NCBI GenBank assembly: GCA_903864395.1
Contig: CAIPFQ010000137.1
Coordinates: forward strand, 1-6,725
Direction of reading: 5' to 3'
DNA: 6,725 nt
Source: an uncultured Chlamydiae bacterium
Lineage (GTDB): Bacteria > Chlamydiota > Chlamydiia > Chlamydiales > SM23-39
A program made the position numbers and the translations under genes. Below are positions 1-6,186 of the stretch, in pieces. How positions within the stretch are numbered: position 1 is the first letter of the stretch; every line of letters begins with the position of its first letter. The notes below the pieces were generated by a model, which did not search any database, had not been told where the DNA came from, and worked only from the letters and a program-made list of their open reading frames with translations.

Positions 1-5
1 TTCGG

Positions 6-893
6 TTGATTTGGCGCGGTAAAATTGTTCATTTTACTGTTTCACAGTCCCTCTGCTCTCTTTGTGCTCTTCTCTGCTCTATACACAAGCGCAGAATAAT
101 CTGCCTAATCCTTCTAGGGCTCGCAGGATGTTCTCGATTGGAAGAGTCTGAAAAAGAAAAAATTCGACAAGATCATTGCAAAACAGAGCCTATCTATCGT
201 AAGCATAACGAGTTTAGCTATGTTTTAATCGCGCCAGAGCATACTCCGCGCTCCTTATATCCTTGGGAGGCCGAAAGTTATTTACCCCGTATGACGCGTG
301 AATATTTTCGCTGTCGTGGCAATCCTGCAAACCCTCCAAAAATAATAGACGGCGCGTCTCTCAGCGATTGTGAAGGGGGCTCTCATCATGGTCTTCCCGT
401 TCTTCAAGGCAGAGAAGGCGTCTATCCCGTGCTTCTCGATCTTCTTAATTACATTCAAAAAAAAACAGGAAAGCGTGTCATCGTGACGTGTGGGCACAGA
501 TGCCCTACACATAATGCTTATTCAGACGCCTCTAAAGAGGCTCGAACCTCTAAACATCAAATCGGCGCCGAAGTCGACTTTTATGTGCAAGGGATGGAAG
601 AGTGTCCCTTAGAAGTCGTAGGTCTCCTTATGCAATATTATCGAGAGATGCCGTTAAGCCAAACAGATCCTGCCTATCGCGATTTTAAACGCTACGAACC
701 CTCCAATACAGCGTCTCAATCTTGGATGAACAAAGAAATTTTCATTAAAATTCTTCAGAAAAGCGAGGGGAGGGATTTCGATAATCGCCATCCATATCCT
801 TACATCTCTTTACAGGTGAGGTTTTGTCGGGATACGAAAGCGCGTGTCGTGTATGAGTGGGCCAAAGCGCATCAAGGCTATCCTAGGGGGTAG
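6..893 (+). CDS. Probable lipoprotein with peptidase M15-like (D,D-carboxypeptidase type) domain
   Basis: Likely an exported zinc peptidase-like protein acting on peptidoglycan peptides or a related substrate; no specific gene is recognised. Residues 28-42 look like a lipoprotein signal: basic HKRR, a hydrophobic run ICLILLGLA, and lipobox LAGC with Cys42. The mature part carries a motif at residues 182-191 (S-K-H-x-x-G-x-E-x-D, with H184 and D191) that fits the first two zinc ligands of family M15 (VanX/VanY/DUF882 type). It is preceded by VIVTCGHRCPTHN (158-170), which resembles the substrate-side strand and 'R.p..N' region of that family. The usual downstream H-x-D/H ligand is not clear: H262 in RHPYPYIS is the only nearby candidate. 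The start used is TTG at 6, but the frame is open to the window edge and there is no in-frame ATG before residue 96, so the true start is uncertain. The gene converges on sctT, overlapping it by 11 bp. The fold assignment is moderate; catalytic activity is unproven. Confidence 0.6.
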   Translation: MIWRGKIVHFTVSQSLCSLCALLCSIHKRRIICLILLGLAGCSRLEESEKEKIRQDHCKTEPIYRKHNEFSYVLIAPEHTPRSLYPWEAESYLPRMTREYFRCRGNPANPPKIIDGASLSDCEGGSHHGLPVLQGREGVYPVLLDLLNYIQKKTGKRVIVTCGHRCPTHNAYSDASKEARTSKHQIGAEVDFYVQGMEECPLEVVGLLMQYYREMPLSQTDPAYRDFKRYEPSNTASQSWMNKEIFIKILQKSEGRDFDNRHPYPYISLQVRFCRDTKARVVYEWAKAHQGYPRG

Positions 894-1743
894 GGTGCAT
901 TTGAAGAATGAGAGCGTTTAGCGCCTGAAACCATCCGATGGATTCTTTGCCTATGACTTGAATCATAAGGCCCCAAGCAGCGGTCATGAGGGCAATGCCA
1001 ACCCAAGATTTTAAAGCGATGCCAAGAAAAACGATTTGTACCTGAGGGGCTAGACGGTTTGCGATGCCGAGAAAAAGATCGGTGAGAAGAACCCCAATGA
1101 GAGCAGGGGCGGCTAGCTGTGTCGCCATGGCCATCATCATCCCCGCCAGGCTATAGATTTGTTTCCAAAGCGGCGCTTCTGTATTTTGCATACTGAGGAA
1201 AGAAGGGTCGATGAACGCATCGACGGGAACCATCCGATAAGAATCAGCGATGCCATTGAGATAAAAAAAGGGGCCGTCTAAGATGAAGAACAAGGCGATG
1301 AGCGAGTAATTGAATAAGAGACCGATCGGGCCCGTTTGCGTTTGTGTTGTGGGGTCGGAGACCTGAAGAGAGGAGGCTCCCCTTTGAAAGTCGATGAGGC
1401 TTCCTGCCATTTGGGCAATGAGAAAAGGGATCGTCGCTAAAAACCCTAAGGCGAATCCCATGGCTCCTTCTTTAAGCATAAAGCCAATGAATCTTCCGTC
1501 GAAGCCGATGTTTTGATGAACAGTCAGGAGGTTTTGCGGCAGAAAAAGGGCGACCAGAGAAATGCTAAAAAGCATCCGAATCGGTGCGGGAATATTTTTT
1601 GATCCGAGAAAAGGAGCGAGGCTGACAATGGGCAGTAATCTCGCTAAGGTTAAAAAGAAAATGGCTAAGACAGTCATCGGCTCTAGTTTAGGGAGAGAAA
1701 AAAGCAAGGAAAGATAATTATCGGTAGCGTTGAGAGTGTTCAC
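883..1743 (-). CDS. sctT: Type III secretion export-gate protein SctT (CdsT/YscT/FliR family)
   Basis: Polytopic inner-membrane subunit of the type III secretion export gate, which assembles with SctR and SctS under the needle. Many hydrophobic segments span the 286 residues. Family hallmarks are the N-terminal LARLLPI...APFLG and the late block at residues 210-247, which contains AAPAL, TDLFLGIANRLAPQVQ and ALK. The start chosen is GTG at 1743, which overlaps the sctS stop as GTGA with a weak GGGG 9 nt upstream. The resulting length is close to chlamydial CdsT (about 290 residues). The frame is open upstream to an ATG at 1815, but that would run through the end of sctS; an internal ATG at 1677 would delete about 22 residues before the first membrane segment. 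This is the last gene of the operon, and its stop lies inside the 3' end of the convergent lipoprotein gene. No clear terminator follows. Confidence 0.93.
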   Translation of the reverse strand: MNTLNATDNYLSLLFSLPKLEPMTVLAIFFLTLARLLPIVSLAPFLGSKNIPAPIRMLFSISLVALFLPQNLLTVHQNIGFDGRFIGFMLKEGAMGFALGFLATIPFLIAQMAGSLIDFQRGASSLQVSDPTTQTQTGPIGLLFNYSLIALFFILDGPFFYLNGIADSYRMVPVDAFIDPSFLSMQNTEAPLWKQIYSLAGMMMAMATQLAAPALIGVLLTDLFLGIANRLAPQVQIVFLGIALKSWVGIALMTAAWGLMIQVIGKESIGWFQALNALILQMHPTP

Positions 1744-2015
1744 GACATAGCGCCCCAACGAGGGATGCTGGTAAAGATTTGGTTTGTAAACTGCATCACT
1801 TGCGCTCCCAACCATCCTCCCAAAAGAATAATGGTGAAAACAACAGCAAAAAGCTTGACGGTGAAAGAAAGAGTTTGTTCTTGAATTTGCGTGGCCGCTT
1901 GAAAAATAGCGACAAATAAACCCAAGATCATGCTGATAATAATCGGGGGCCCCGAAAGAATTAAGATGAGTAAAAGAGCCTGGTAGGCCAGTTGAAAAAT
2001 TTCATTTTGAAACAT
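1740..2015 (-). CDS. sctS: Type III secretion export-gate protein SctS (CdsS/YscS/FliQ family)
   Basis: Small export-gate subunit of 91 residues, the usual size for the FliQ/SctS family. It has two membrane helices (about 10-37 and 52-77) separated by the conserved loop FQAATQIQEQTLSF (38-51), the family signature. SGPP at 21-24 is also typical. The ATG at 2015 is chosen because translation from it begins directly with the family N-terminus (MFQNEIFQLA) and a good AGGTGA ribosome-binding site sits 7 nt upstream. The longer open frame beginning at 2069 adds 18 residues that lie inside the sctR coding region and have no family counterpart. It lies 7 nt after sctR and overlaps sctT by 4 nt (GTGA), so sctS and sctT are probably translationally coupled. 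SctS packs helically with SctR and SctT at the base of the secretion channel. Confidence 0.95.
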   Translation of the reverse strand: MFQNEIFQLAYQALLLILILSGPPIIISMILGLFVAIFQAATQIQEQTLSFTVKLFAVVFTIILLGGWLGAQVMQFTNQIFTSIPRWGAMS

Positions 2016-2022
2016 AATTTTT

Positions 2023-2028
2023 TCACCT
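2023..2028 (-). promoter_or_regulatory. Ribosome-binding site of sctS overlapping the sctR stop
   Basis: AGGTGA on the minus strand lies 7 nt before the sctS ATG at 2015. The same six bases are the last codon (AGG, Arg) and stop (TGA) of sctR, so ribosomes finishing SctR sit directly on the sctS initiation signal. It decides for 2015 over the longer open frame from 2069. Confidence 0.7.
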
Positions 2029-2805
2029 AAATGACATAGCAAGCCCTTGCACGAGCACCGTCCACCCATCGACCATCACAAGAAGAAGGAGCTTGATCGG
2101 AAGGGCGATTGTTAAGGGGGAGAGCATCATCATCCCCATGGCAAGCAAGATATTAGATACAACCATATCGATGACAAAAAAGGGAAGATAAATCAAAACG
2201 CCTACTTCGAATGCGCTTTTGAGCTGGCTTGTGACAAAAGAGGGGACTAAGATAATAAAGTCGTTTGTTTTTAATTCAGCTTTATAAGGATCTGGAAAAA
2301 TGCGATAGGCGAGCTGATAAAAACTTTGCATGTGTTTCCCTGAAGCGTTGCGCATGAGAAATGAGCGCAGGGGTTCTTTGGCTTTATCCACAACGTTAAT
2401 GACAAACGCCGTCGATTCGCTCGACATGATGGGAATAGAGCCTGTGTTTTTGATCACATCTTGCGAAGCGCTGTACATGGCAAGCCCTGTTGGAAACATC
2501 ACATAAATTGTAATGAGCAAAGCGATGCCGTTGAGGACTTGGTTGGGAGGGACTTGAGAGACTCCTAGCGCTTGTCTGAATAAGGACAGGACGACGACGA
2601 TTTTCATGAAAGATGTGAGGAGCATGATGGCGAAGGGGAGTAAAGCCAGTCCTGCGATGACAGCGAGTTTAACAGCAATCGGAGGATTGTTTTCGGCATT
2701 GCCTTGTTCTGTCAGTGCGAGGGGATTTGTAAGAGAGCTCGAGGCCCCAGCCTGTCCGAGAAGCGGCGCTCCAATGAATAATAAAAATAGAAAAAATCGG
2801 ATCAT
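2023..2805 (-). CDS. sctR: Type III secretion export-gate protein SctR (CdsR/YscR/FliP family)
   Basis: Core subunit of the export gate in the inner membrane, 260 residues from ATG 2805. An N-terminal cleavable signal-like segment (1-21, basic R3 then a hydrophobic run to QAGA) is followed by the FliP/SctR signature region: LLPFAIMLLTSFMKIVVVLS (55-74), then FRQALG and PPNQVLNGIALLITIYVMFP (86-105). A central hydrophilic part contains FLMRNA. The C-terminal half has PSFVTSQLKSAFEVG (188-202), LPFFVIDMVVSNIL and MMMLSP (225-230), all family hallmarks. The frame is open 30 codons further to an ATG at 2895, but that stretch lies entirely inside sctL and lacks the signal-like start, so 2805 is preferred. 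A weak AAGAG lies 8 nt upstream. One nucleotide separates it from the sctL stop, and 7 nt separate it from sctS. Confidence 0.95.
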   Translation of the reverse strand: MIRFFLFLLFIGAPLLGQAGASSSLTNPLALTEQGNAENNPPIAVKLAVIAGLALLPFAIMLLTSFMKIVVVLSLFRQALGVSQVPPNQVLNGIALLITIYVMFPTGLAMYSASQDVIKNTGSIPIMSSESTAFVINVVDKAKEPLRSFLMRNASGKHMQSFYQLAYRIFPDPYKAELKTNDFIILVPSFVTSQLKSAFEVGVLIYLPFFVIDMVVSNILLAMGMMMLSPLTIALPIKLLLLVMVDGWTVLVQGLAMSFR

Positions 2806-2806
2806 T

Positions 2807-3430
2807 TTATTTACTCTTAAACGATTGAAAAGCACTTTCAAGAGCGCGCCATTGATTTTCGATCTGAGCATTAATGATGCCTGCTTCGGTTTCAATAATA
2901 CAGCCTCCCCGTTCGATATCGTCGCGCTCTTGGAAGGATAGGCTTTGTAGGTGCTCGAAGATTTCTTTGATTTTCGGTTTTTCTTTTTCTAAAAATTCGA
3001 GATCTTCTTTGTTGATATAGATAATAATTTTTTTGTGCTGACTTACGGGTTTAAGCGATGTGAGGACAATATCGACGATGCGGTCTGGGTGTAAGCGGAG
3101 CTCTTCGCCCAAAATTTTTCGGGCGGTACTCAATGTGAGTGGCAGTATTTTTTTTTGAATCTCCGAGCGCAGCTCTTTGAGCTCTTCGTCGAGCGCAAAT
3201 AAATGTTCGTGAAAGGATTCTAGCCCTTTTTGAAAGCCCTCTTGAAATCCGCGCTCCCGTTCTTGCTCGGCGTCGATCACAGTTTTTTCTGCTAACTCTT
3301 TGGCTTCTTCTTTCGCAGTTTTGAGGATCTGAGACGCTTTTTGCAGAGTAGAAAATTCTTTGGCTGAAATCACTTTTGTGCCAGCGGCTGTGCGCACTTC
3401 TCGATCTGTAATCAAGGAAAATAGCTTCAT
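2807..3430 (-). CDS. sctL: Type III secretion ATPase stator/regulator SctL (CdsL/YscL/FliH/HrpE family)
   Basis: Cytoplasmic stator that binds the secretion ATPase (SctN) and links it to the sorting platform. The 207 residues match the family length. The layout is typical of FliH/YscL: a charged, coiled-coil N-terminal half (about 25-95, rich in Glu/Lys) with glycine-spaced repeats G61-x3-G65-x3-G69 like the GxxxG repeats of FliH, then a globular C-terminal domain with ARKILGEEL (103-111), the strand KIIIYIN (134-140), and DIERGGCIIETEAG (171-184), the usual YscL/FliH signature. The start at 3430 overlaps the upstream stop as ATGA, with AAGGA 10 nt upstream (3445-3441). Its own stop is 1 nt before sctR. 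The partner ATPase gene is not in this window. Confidence 0.92.
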   Translation of the reverse strand: MKLFSLITDREVRTAAGTKVISAKEFSTLQKASQILKTAKEEAKELAEKTVIDAEQERERGFQEGFQKGLESFHEHLFALDEELKELRSEIQKKILPLTLSTARKILGEELRLHPDRIVDIVLTSLKPVSQHKKIIIYINKEDLEFLEKEKPKIKEIFEHLQSLSFQERDDIERGGCIIETEAGIINAQIENQWRALESAFQSFKSK

Positions 3431-4278
3431 GAGAAAAAGTTCCTTAAAATTTCTTCGATTTGTCTGATAGGGAGGATGGAGACAGACGGGATGTTTGGTG
3501 CTTCAGCTAGTTTTGCGAGCGTGGCGCCTCGTCCTCTATCGAGTTGATGGCTAAAGTACCAAATGAAATCGGGGTGTTGTCCAGAAATAGCGACGCCCAG
3601 GCGAGCTAGACCTCTTTTATGGAGCAGAAGTCGCAGCTCTTTTTCTGTTCCATCCCATGCATCAAGAGGGAGTCTTACCGATGAGTGAGAACTTTTTAGG
3701 CGGCTGGCCTGCTCTAAAAATTCTTTTTCTTCTTTTATCAAAAATGCATAGATCTTTTTTAGAATTTTTGTGTCTACAATGCGTTGGATTTCTGTCGCTA
3801 AGTCATAGAGAGCGATATAATCAATCAAGCGGATGATGTCTTGTTTCTTCATTCGAAGAAGAGGTGTTAAGGGAGACGGGGGAAGAAAATAAAGAGGGAG
3901 TTTTTCGTTGGTCTCTCCCAGAAAAAATTCTCGAATCTGCTGAAGGAGAAAGTCTTTTCCGATGGTTTTAAGAGATTCTTTCCCTGACAATTTGATCGCG
4001 AGAGCGATTGAGAGTTTTTCTCGCAAGCCTTGCGGCAGGGCACTGAGAAATAATTTTTGTTCTTTCCCTGTTTTTGGTTTAAAAAAGGGGACAAGCCAAG
4101 ACCAGTGAAGATAATCTAAGAGGGAAGGCTCTTCAGCTTGCGCTTCTATTTTTGGCTCGGGCATAGTCTGCAGTCTGTCTCTTTGAGACTGAGAGAGGAA
4201 GAGGGAAAGAGCCTCGCGCCTTGAAGCGGGATATCGGTGTAAGATAGCGTTCAATACCCATTCAGTGGATTGGATCAT
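3427..4278 (-). CDS. SctK-like type III secretion accessory protein (equivalent position to Chlamydia CT560)
   Basis: Predicted soluble protein of 283 residues with no signal peptide and no membrane segment. It lies between sctJ and sctL, exactly where yscK lies in Yersinia-type operons and where CT560 lies in Chlamydia. Proteins at this place (SctK) join the inner ring to the sorting platform pods. Sequence support is weak, since SctK proteins diverge strongly. Visible features are a helical N-terminus (LNAILHRYPASRREAL), a central stretch rich in Leu and charged residues (LLRMKKQDIIRLIDYIALYD at 140-159, then KKIYAFLIKEEKEFL), and a C-terminal block DFIWYFSHQLDRGRGATL (237-254) followed by IRQIEEIL. 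The start at 4278 overlaps the sctJ stop as TAATG and has AGGA 8 nt upstream; the stop overlaps sctL as ATGA. A role in secretion is well supported by context; the SctK identity is inference. Confidence 0.75.
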   Translation of the reverse strand: MIQSTEWVLNAILHRYPASRREALSLFLSQSQRDRLQTMPEPKIEAQAEEPSLLDYLHWSWLVPFFKPKTGKEQKLFLSALPQGLREKLSIALAIKLSGKESLKTIGKDFLLQQIREFFLGETNEKLPLYFLPPSPLTPLLRMKKQDIIRLIDYIALYDLATEIQRIVDTKILKKIYAFLIKEEKEFLEQASRLKSSHSSVRLPLDAWDGTEKELRLLLHKRGLARLGVAISGQHPDFIWYFSHQLDRGRGATLAKLAEAPNIPSVSILPIRQIEEILRNFFS

Positions 4279-5165
4279 TAAAGTTGTCCTGAGGGGGGTT
4301 CAGACGAGGTCGACTTTTTTTTCCAGAAAGGGAGTTGGATCTGAGGGGAGAGTTGATATACGAGCCAGCCAATAAGACCGAGACATAAGAAGAGGAGCGT
4401 AGTGAATGTGAAAAAGAGAAAACGAAATCGACCGAGGGAGCTTTCTGTGAGGACGATCCCCCAAATACTGGCATGAGTTTGGATCGCTCTCGATCCGATA
4501 GGCTCTCCTTCTGGGGACAGGGTAATATCAGAAAACCGAGAACGATCTGAAATCACGGCGACATCATCGTAGCTGAGTCCGCTGACGCTGGCTGACATTA
4601 GCCGTTTAATTTTAATCTCGATATGACTATTGGGATCTTCTAAAATACCTTGGTGCTTTACATAGACAGCGGCAGTGATTTTTGGCTGAGGCGCATTGGG
4701 CATGGCGGGGGTATTTGCATTTGTCGCATTGGGAAAAGAAATTTGGACATCAGCTTCAAGCACGCCGTCAATTTTTCGAATGGTGTTACGAAGCTCTTCA
4801 GCGAGTCCCGCCTGATAGCGGACGGTGTCTTCGAGGTTTGAGGACATGAGTCCTGATTTTGCGAAAAGGGTTAAAAGGTTTGTTCCTTGTCGCCTAGGGA
4901 GGCCCACTTTATTTAAAGTAGCCATCGCATCGACGGATCTATGGGAGGCCACGGCGATCATGTATTGGCTGATGGAAGCCCCTGCCCCGATGTTTGTGTT
5001 TGGCGCGAGAATTTTTTGCGCAACGATTCCCTTGGAGGCGAGGTATACAACAATTTCGTTCGCTTCTCGCTCATCGATATTATTGACAATGGTTTGATTC
5101 GATTCGCAGGCGACTAAGAAAAGGAGGATAAAAAACGAAGTGATTTGAAGGAAACGATTTTGCAT
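4278..5165 (-). CDS. sctJ: Type III secretion inner-membrane ring lipoprotein SctJ (CdsJ/YscJ/PrgK family)
   Basis: Lipoprotein that forms the inner ring of the basal body on the periplasmic face of the inner membrane. From ATG 5165 it has 295 residues: a signal peptide with lipobox LVAC (Cys20), a first ring-building domain (about 24-90, including EANEIVVYLASKGI and LNKVGLPRRQ), a linker (LFAKSGLMSS), a second ring-building domain (about 111-205, including YQAGLAEELRNTI, VLEADVQISFP and AAVYVKHQG), then a C-terminal membrane helix (about 246-271) and a short cytoplasmic tail rich in Lys and Ser. The segment NATNANTPAMPNAPQPK (146-162) is an Asn/Pro-rich insert before the AAVYVK strand. An ATG at 5246 is in frame, but the 27 extra residues precede a normal signal peptide and lack a ribosome-binding site; AGAGAG lies 8 nt before 5165. 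First gene of the operon. Confidence 0.95.
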   Translation of the reverse strand: MQNRFLQITSFFILLFLVACESNQTIVNNIDEREANEIVVYLASKGIVAQKILAPNTNIGAGASISQYMIAVASHRSVDAMATLNKVGLPRRQGTNLLTLFAKSGLMSSNLEDTVRYQAGLAEELRNTIRKIDGVLEADVQISFPNATNANTPAMPNAPQPKITAAVYVKHQGILEDPNSHIEIKIKRLMSASVSGLSYDDVAVISDRSRFSDITLSPEGEPIGSRAIQTHASIWGIVLTESSLGRFRFLFFTFTTLLFLCLGLIGWLVYQLSPQIQLPFWKKKSTSSEPPSGQL

Positions 5166-5173
5166 GAATTTAT

Positions 5174-5179
5174 CTCTCT
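5174..5179 (-). promoter_or_regulatory. Ribosome-binding site deciding the sctJ start
   Basis: AGAGAG on the minus strand ends 8 nt before the ATG at 5165. It supports that ATG over the in-frame one at 5246 and puts the lipoprotein signal peptide right at the N-terminus. Confidence 0.55.
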
Positions 5180-5197
5180 CGCAGTATTTTTTTAAGA

Positions 5198-5211
5198 AGA
5201 GGCGCCCCTCT
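5198..5211 (-). promoter_or_regulatory. Small GC-rich hairpin in the sctJ leader
   Basis: AGAGG and CCTCT form a 5-bp stem with a 4-nt loop, right at the expected start of the sctJ operon mRNA and about 30 nt before the ATG. It is short, and any role in stability or regulation is speculative. Confidence 0.2.
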
Positions 5212-5217
5212 ATATCG

Positions 5218-5246
5218 TTTATGCCATAAATGTGATATAATCTCAA
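5218..5246 (-). promoter_or_regulatory. Candidate -35/-10 promoter for the sctJ operon
   Basis: On the minus strand TTGAGA (5246-5241, 5 of 6 to consensus) is followed after 17 nt by CATAAA (5223-5218, 4 of 6). Transcription would begin near 5211, giving a leader of about 45 nt before the sctJ ATG. The -35 hexamer overlaps the opposite-strand -10 element by one base and covers its predicted start area, so the two promoters could not easily be bound by polymerase at once. Prediction by eye only. Confidence 0.35.
5236..5241 (+). promoter_or_regulatory. Extended -10 element (TGATATAAT) for the glycosyltransferase gene
   Basis: TATAAT at 5236-5241 is a perfect -10 hexamer and is preceded by TGA, giving the extended -10 form TGnTATAAT (5233-5241). 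No good -35 is seen at the expected distance, which an extended -10 can make up for. Transcription would be expected to begin about 7 nt downstream, at or next to the A of the ATG at 5249, so the mRNA would have little or no leader. Confidence 0.55.
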
Positions 5247-5248
5247 GC

Positions 5249-6163
5249 ATGTATATTGTCATTCTCAATTGGAACGGGAAGAGAGACACGCTCGAGTGCT
5301 TGCGCTCGCTGCGCTCTGTGAGGTTTTCAAAATTTCAAACGATTGTCGTGGATAATGGATCGATCGATGATTCCGTGGCAGTCATTCGGACTGAGCATCC
5401 TGAAGTGTTTTTGATAGAAAATGGAGAGAATAAAGGGTTTGCTGGGGGCAATAATCCTGGCATTGCATGGGCTCTCTCGCAGGGGGCGGAGTGGGTTCTT
5501 CTTTTAAATAACGATACCATTGTGGATCCAGATTTTCTCCATGGGTTCATGGCGGCCGCTAGGGAGTGTCCAAGGGCAAAAATTCTGGGGGCAAAAATTT
5601 ATCGCTATGATGAAAGGGATCGGATCGATCATTTAGGAGGTCTTTGGAATCTTGAAAAGGCGGAATTTGATTCTTTAGGCAATGGGGAAAAAGAAGATGG
5701 AATTTCTTTTGAAACGATGCGCCCAGTCGATTATGTGTGTGGGGCGGCTCTTTTGATGCACAGAACTGTTCCCGAGGCGATAGGGTTTTTGGAGCCTCGA
5801 TTTTTTCTTTTTTGGGAGGAGACTGACTTTTGTACGCGGGCGAAAAGATTGGGATTTGAGGTCTGGACAGCGCCCCAGGCAAAGATTTGGCATAAAGTCT
5901 CTTCCTCCTTCACGGGGGGAAAGCCTCAGATGCACTATTTTTGGTGGCGCGGTCGGCTTCTTTGGATTGAGCGCAATTGCGCTTCCGCTCTGCAAAAAGA
6001 TTTGTATCGAAGGGTGATTATTCCAGATCTTTGGAAGATGGCGCGCCACTTCGTATTCAAATCCCTCCAGTCCTATTTAGGCGGGGGGGCTTTGGCTCGG
6101 CAAAAAGCGCAGCGCTACCGAGAAGGGCTGCGCGGCGCTATTCATTACTGGCTAGGCTGCTAA
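5249..6163 (+). CDS. GT2 family glycosyltransferase (WbbL/rhamnosyltransferase-like)
   Basis: Predicted cytoplasmic or membrane-associated GT-A glycosyltransferase that moves a sugar from a nucleotide-sugar to a glycan or lipid acceptor, probably for surface polysaccharide or lipopolysaccharide. Motifs in order: N-terminal strand YIVILNWNG (2-10), VVDNGSIDDS (33-42, nucleotide binding), NKGFAGGNN (61-69), LLLNNDT (84-90, with N87-N88-D89 at the metal-binding DxD position), VCGAALLM (163-170), FFLFWEETDF (185-194, catalytic acidic region with E190, E191 and D193), GFEVW, and H215 in the IWHKVSSS stretch. The 304 residues fit the family. The C-terminal part is basic and aromatic and may lie along the membrane. 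The ATG at 5249 opens directly into the first beta strand and has no Shine-Dalgarno sequence. The gene is divergent from sctJ and convergent with the gene at 6187. The sugar and acceptor cannot be told. Confidence 0.9.
   Translation: MYIVILNWNGKRDTLECLRSLRSVRFSKFQTIVVDNGSIDDSVAVIRTEHPEVFLIENGENKGFAGGNNPGIAWALSQGAEWVLLLNNDTIVDPDFLHGFMAAARECPRAKILGAKIYRYDERDRIDHLGGLWNLEKAEFDSLGNGEKEDGISFETMRPVDYVCGAALLMHRTVPEAIGFLEPRFFLFWEETDFCTRAKRLGFEVWTAPQAKIWHKVSSSFTGGKPQMHYFWWRGRLLWIERNCASALQKDLYRRVIIPDLWKMARHFVFKSLQSYLGGGALARQKAQRYREGLRGAIHYWLGC
6102..6133 (-). terminator. Candidate intrinsic terminator of the Inc-like gene, inside the glycosyltransferase CDS
   Basis: On the minus strand GCGCAGC (6133-6127) pairs with GCTGCGC (6113-6107) to form a 7-bp GC-rich stem with a 13-nt loop, followed directly by five T (6106-6102). 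It lies about 54 nt past the stop of the gene at 6187 and in the right orientation for it. On the plus strand the hairpin has no T-run after it, so it is not a terminator for the glycosyltransferase. The T-run is short. Confidence 0.4.
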
Positions 6164-6186
6164 ACGTCTTTTCAGATTTTGTCAGA

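Noticed and set aside
51..80. CTCTGCTCT direct repeat (51-59 and 72-80)
   Set aside because: Only 9 bp in a CT-rich coding stretch; likely chance or a codon-level effect, with no sign of a mobile element or regulatory site.
924..960. Possible plus-strand terminator after the lipoprotein gene (ATCC-GAT-GGAT then TTCTTT)
   Set aside because: The stem is only about 4 bp with a 3-nt loop and an interrupted T-run, too weak to call.
1744..1815. Longer start for SctT from ATG 1815
   Set aside because: It overlaps the end of sctS by 76 nt and encodes a polar stretch not expected in the family; GTG 1743 gives the typical coupled GTGA junction.
2016..2069. Longer start for SctS adding 18 residues
   Set aside because: The extra residues lie inside sctR and have no family counterpart; the ATG at 2015 has a clear AGGTGA site and gives the normal FliQ-family N-terminus.
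2806..2895. Longer start for SctR adding 30 residues
   Set aside because: The extension lies wholly within the sctL coding region and would bury the signal-like N-terminus.
2606..2941. Plus-strand open frame across the sctL/sctR junction
   Set aside because: It lies opposite two well-supported secretion genes, and its product resembles no family; a shadow frame.
5675..6049. Minus-strand open frames opposite the glycosyltransferase
   Set aside because: They are antisense to a gene with clear GT2 motifs and encode basic, low-complexity products; shadow frames.
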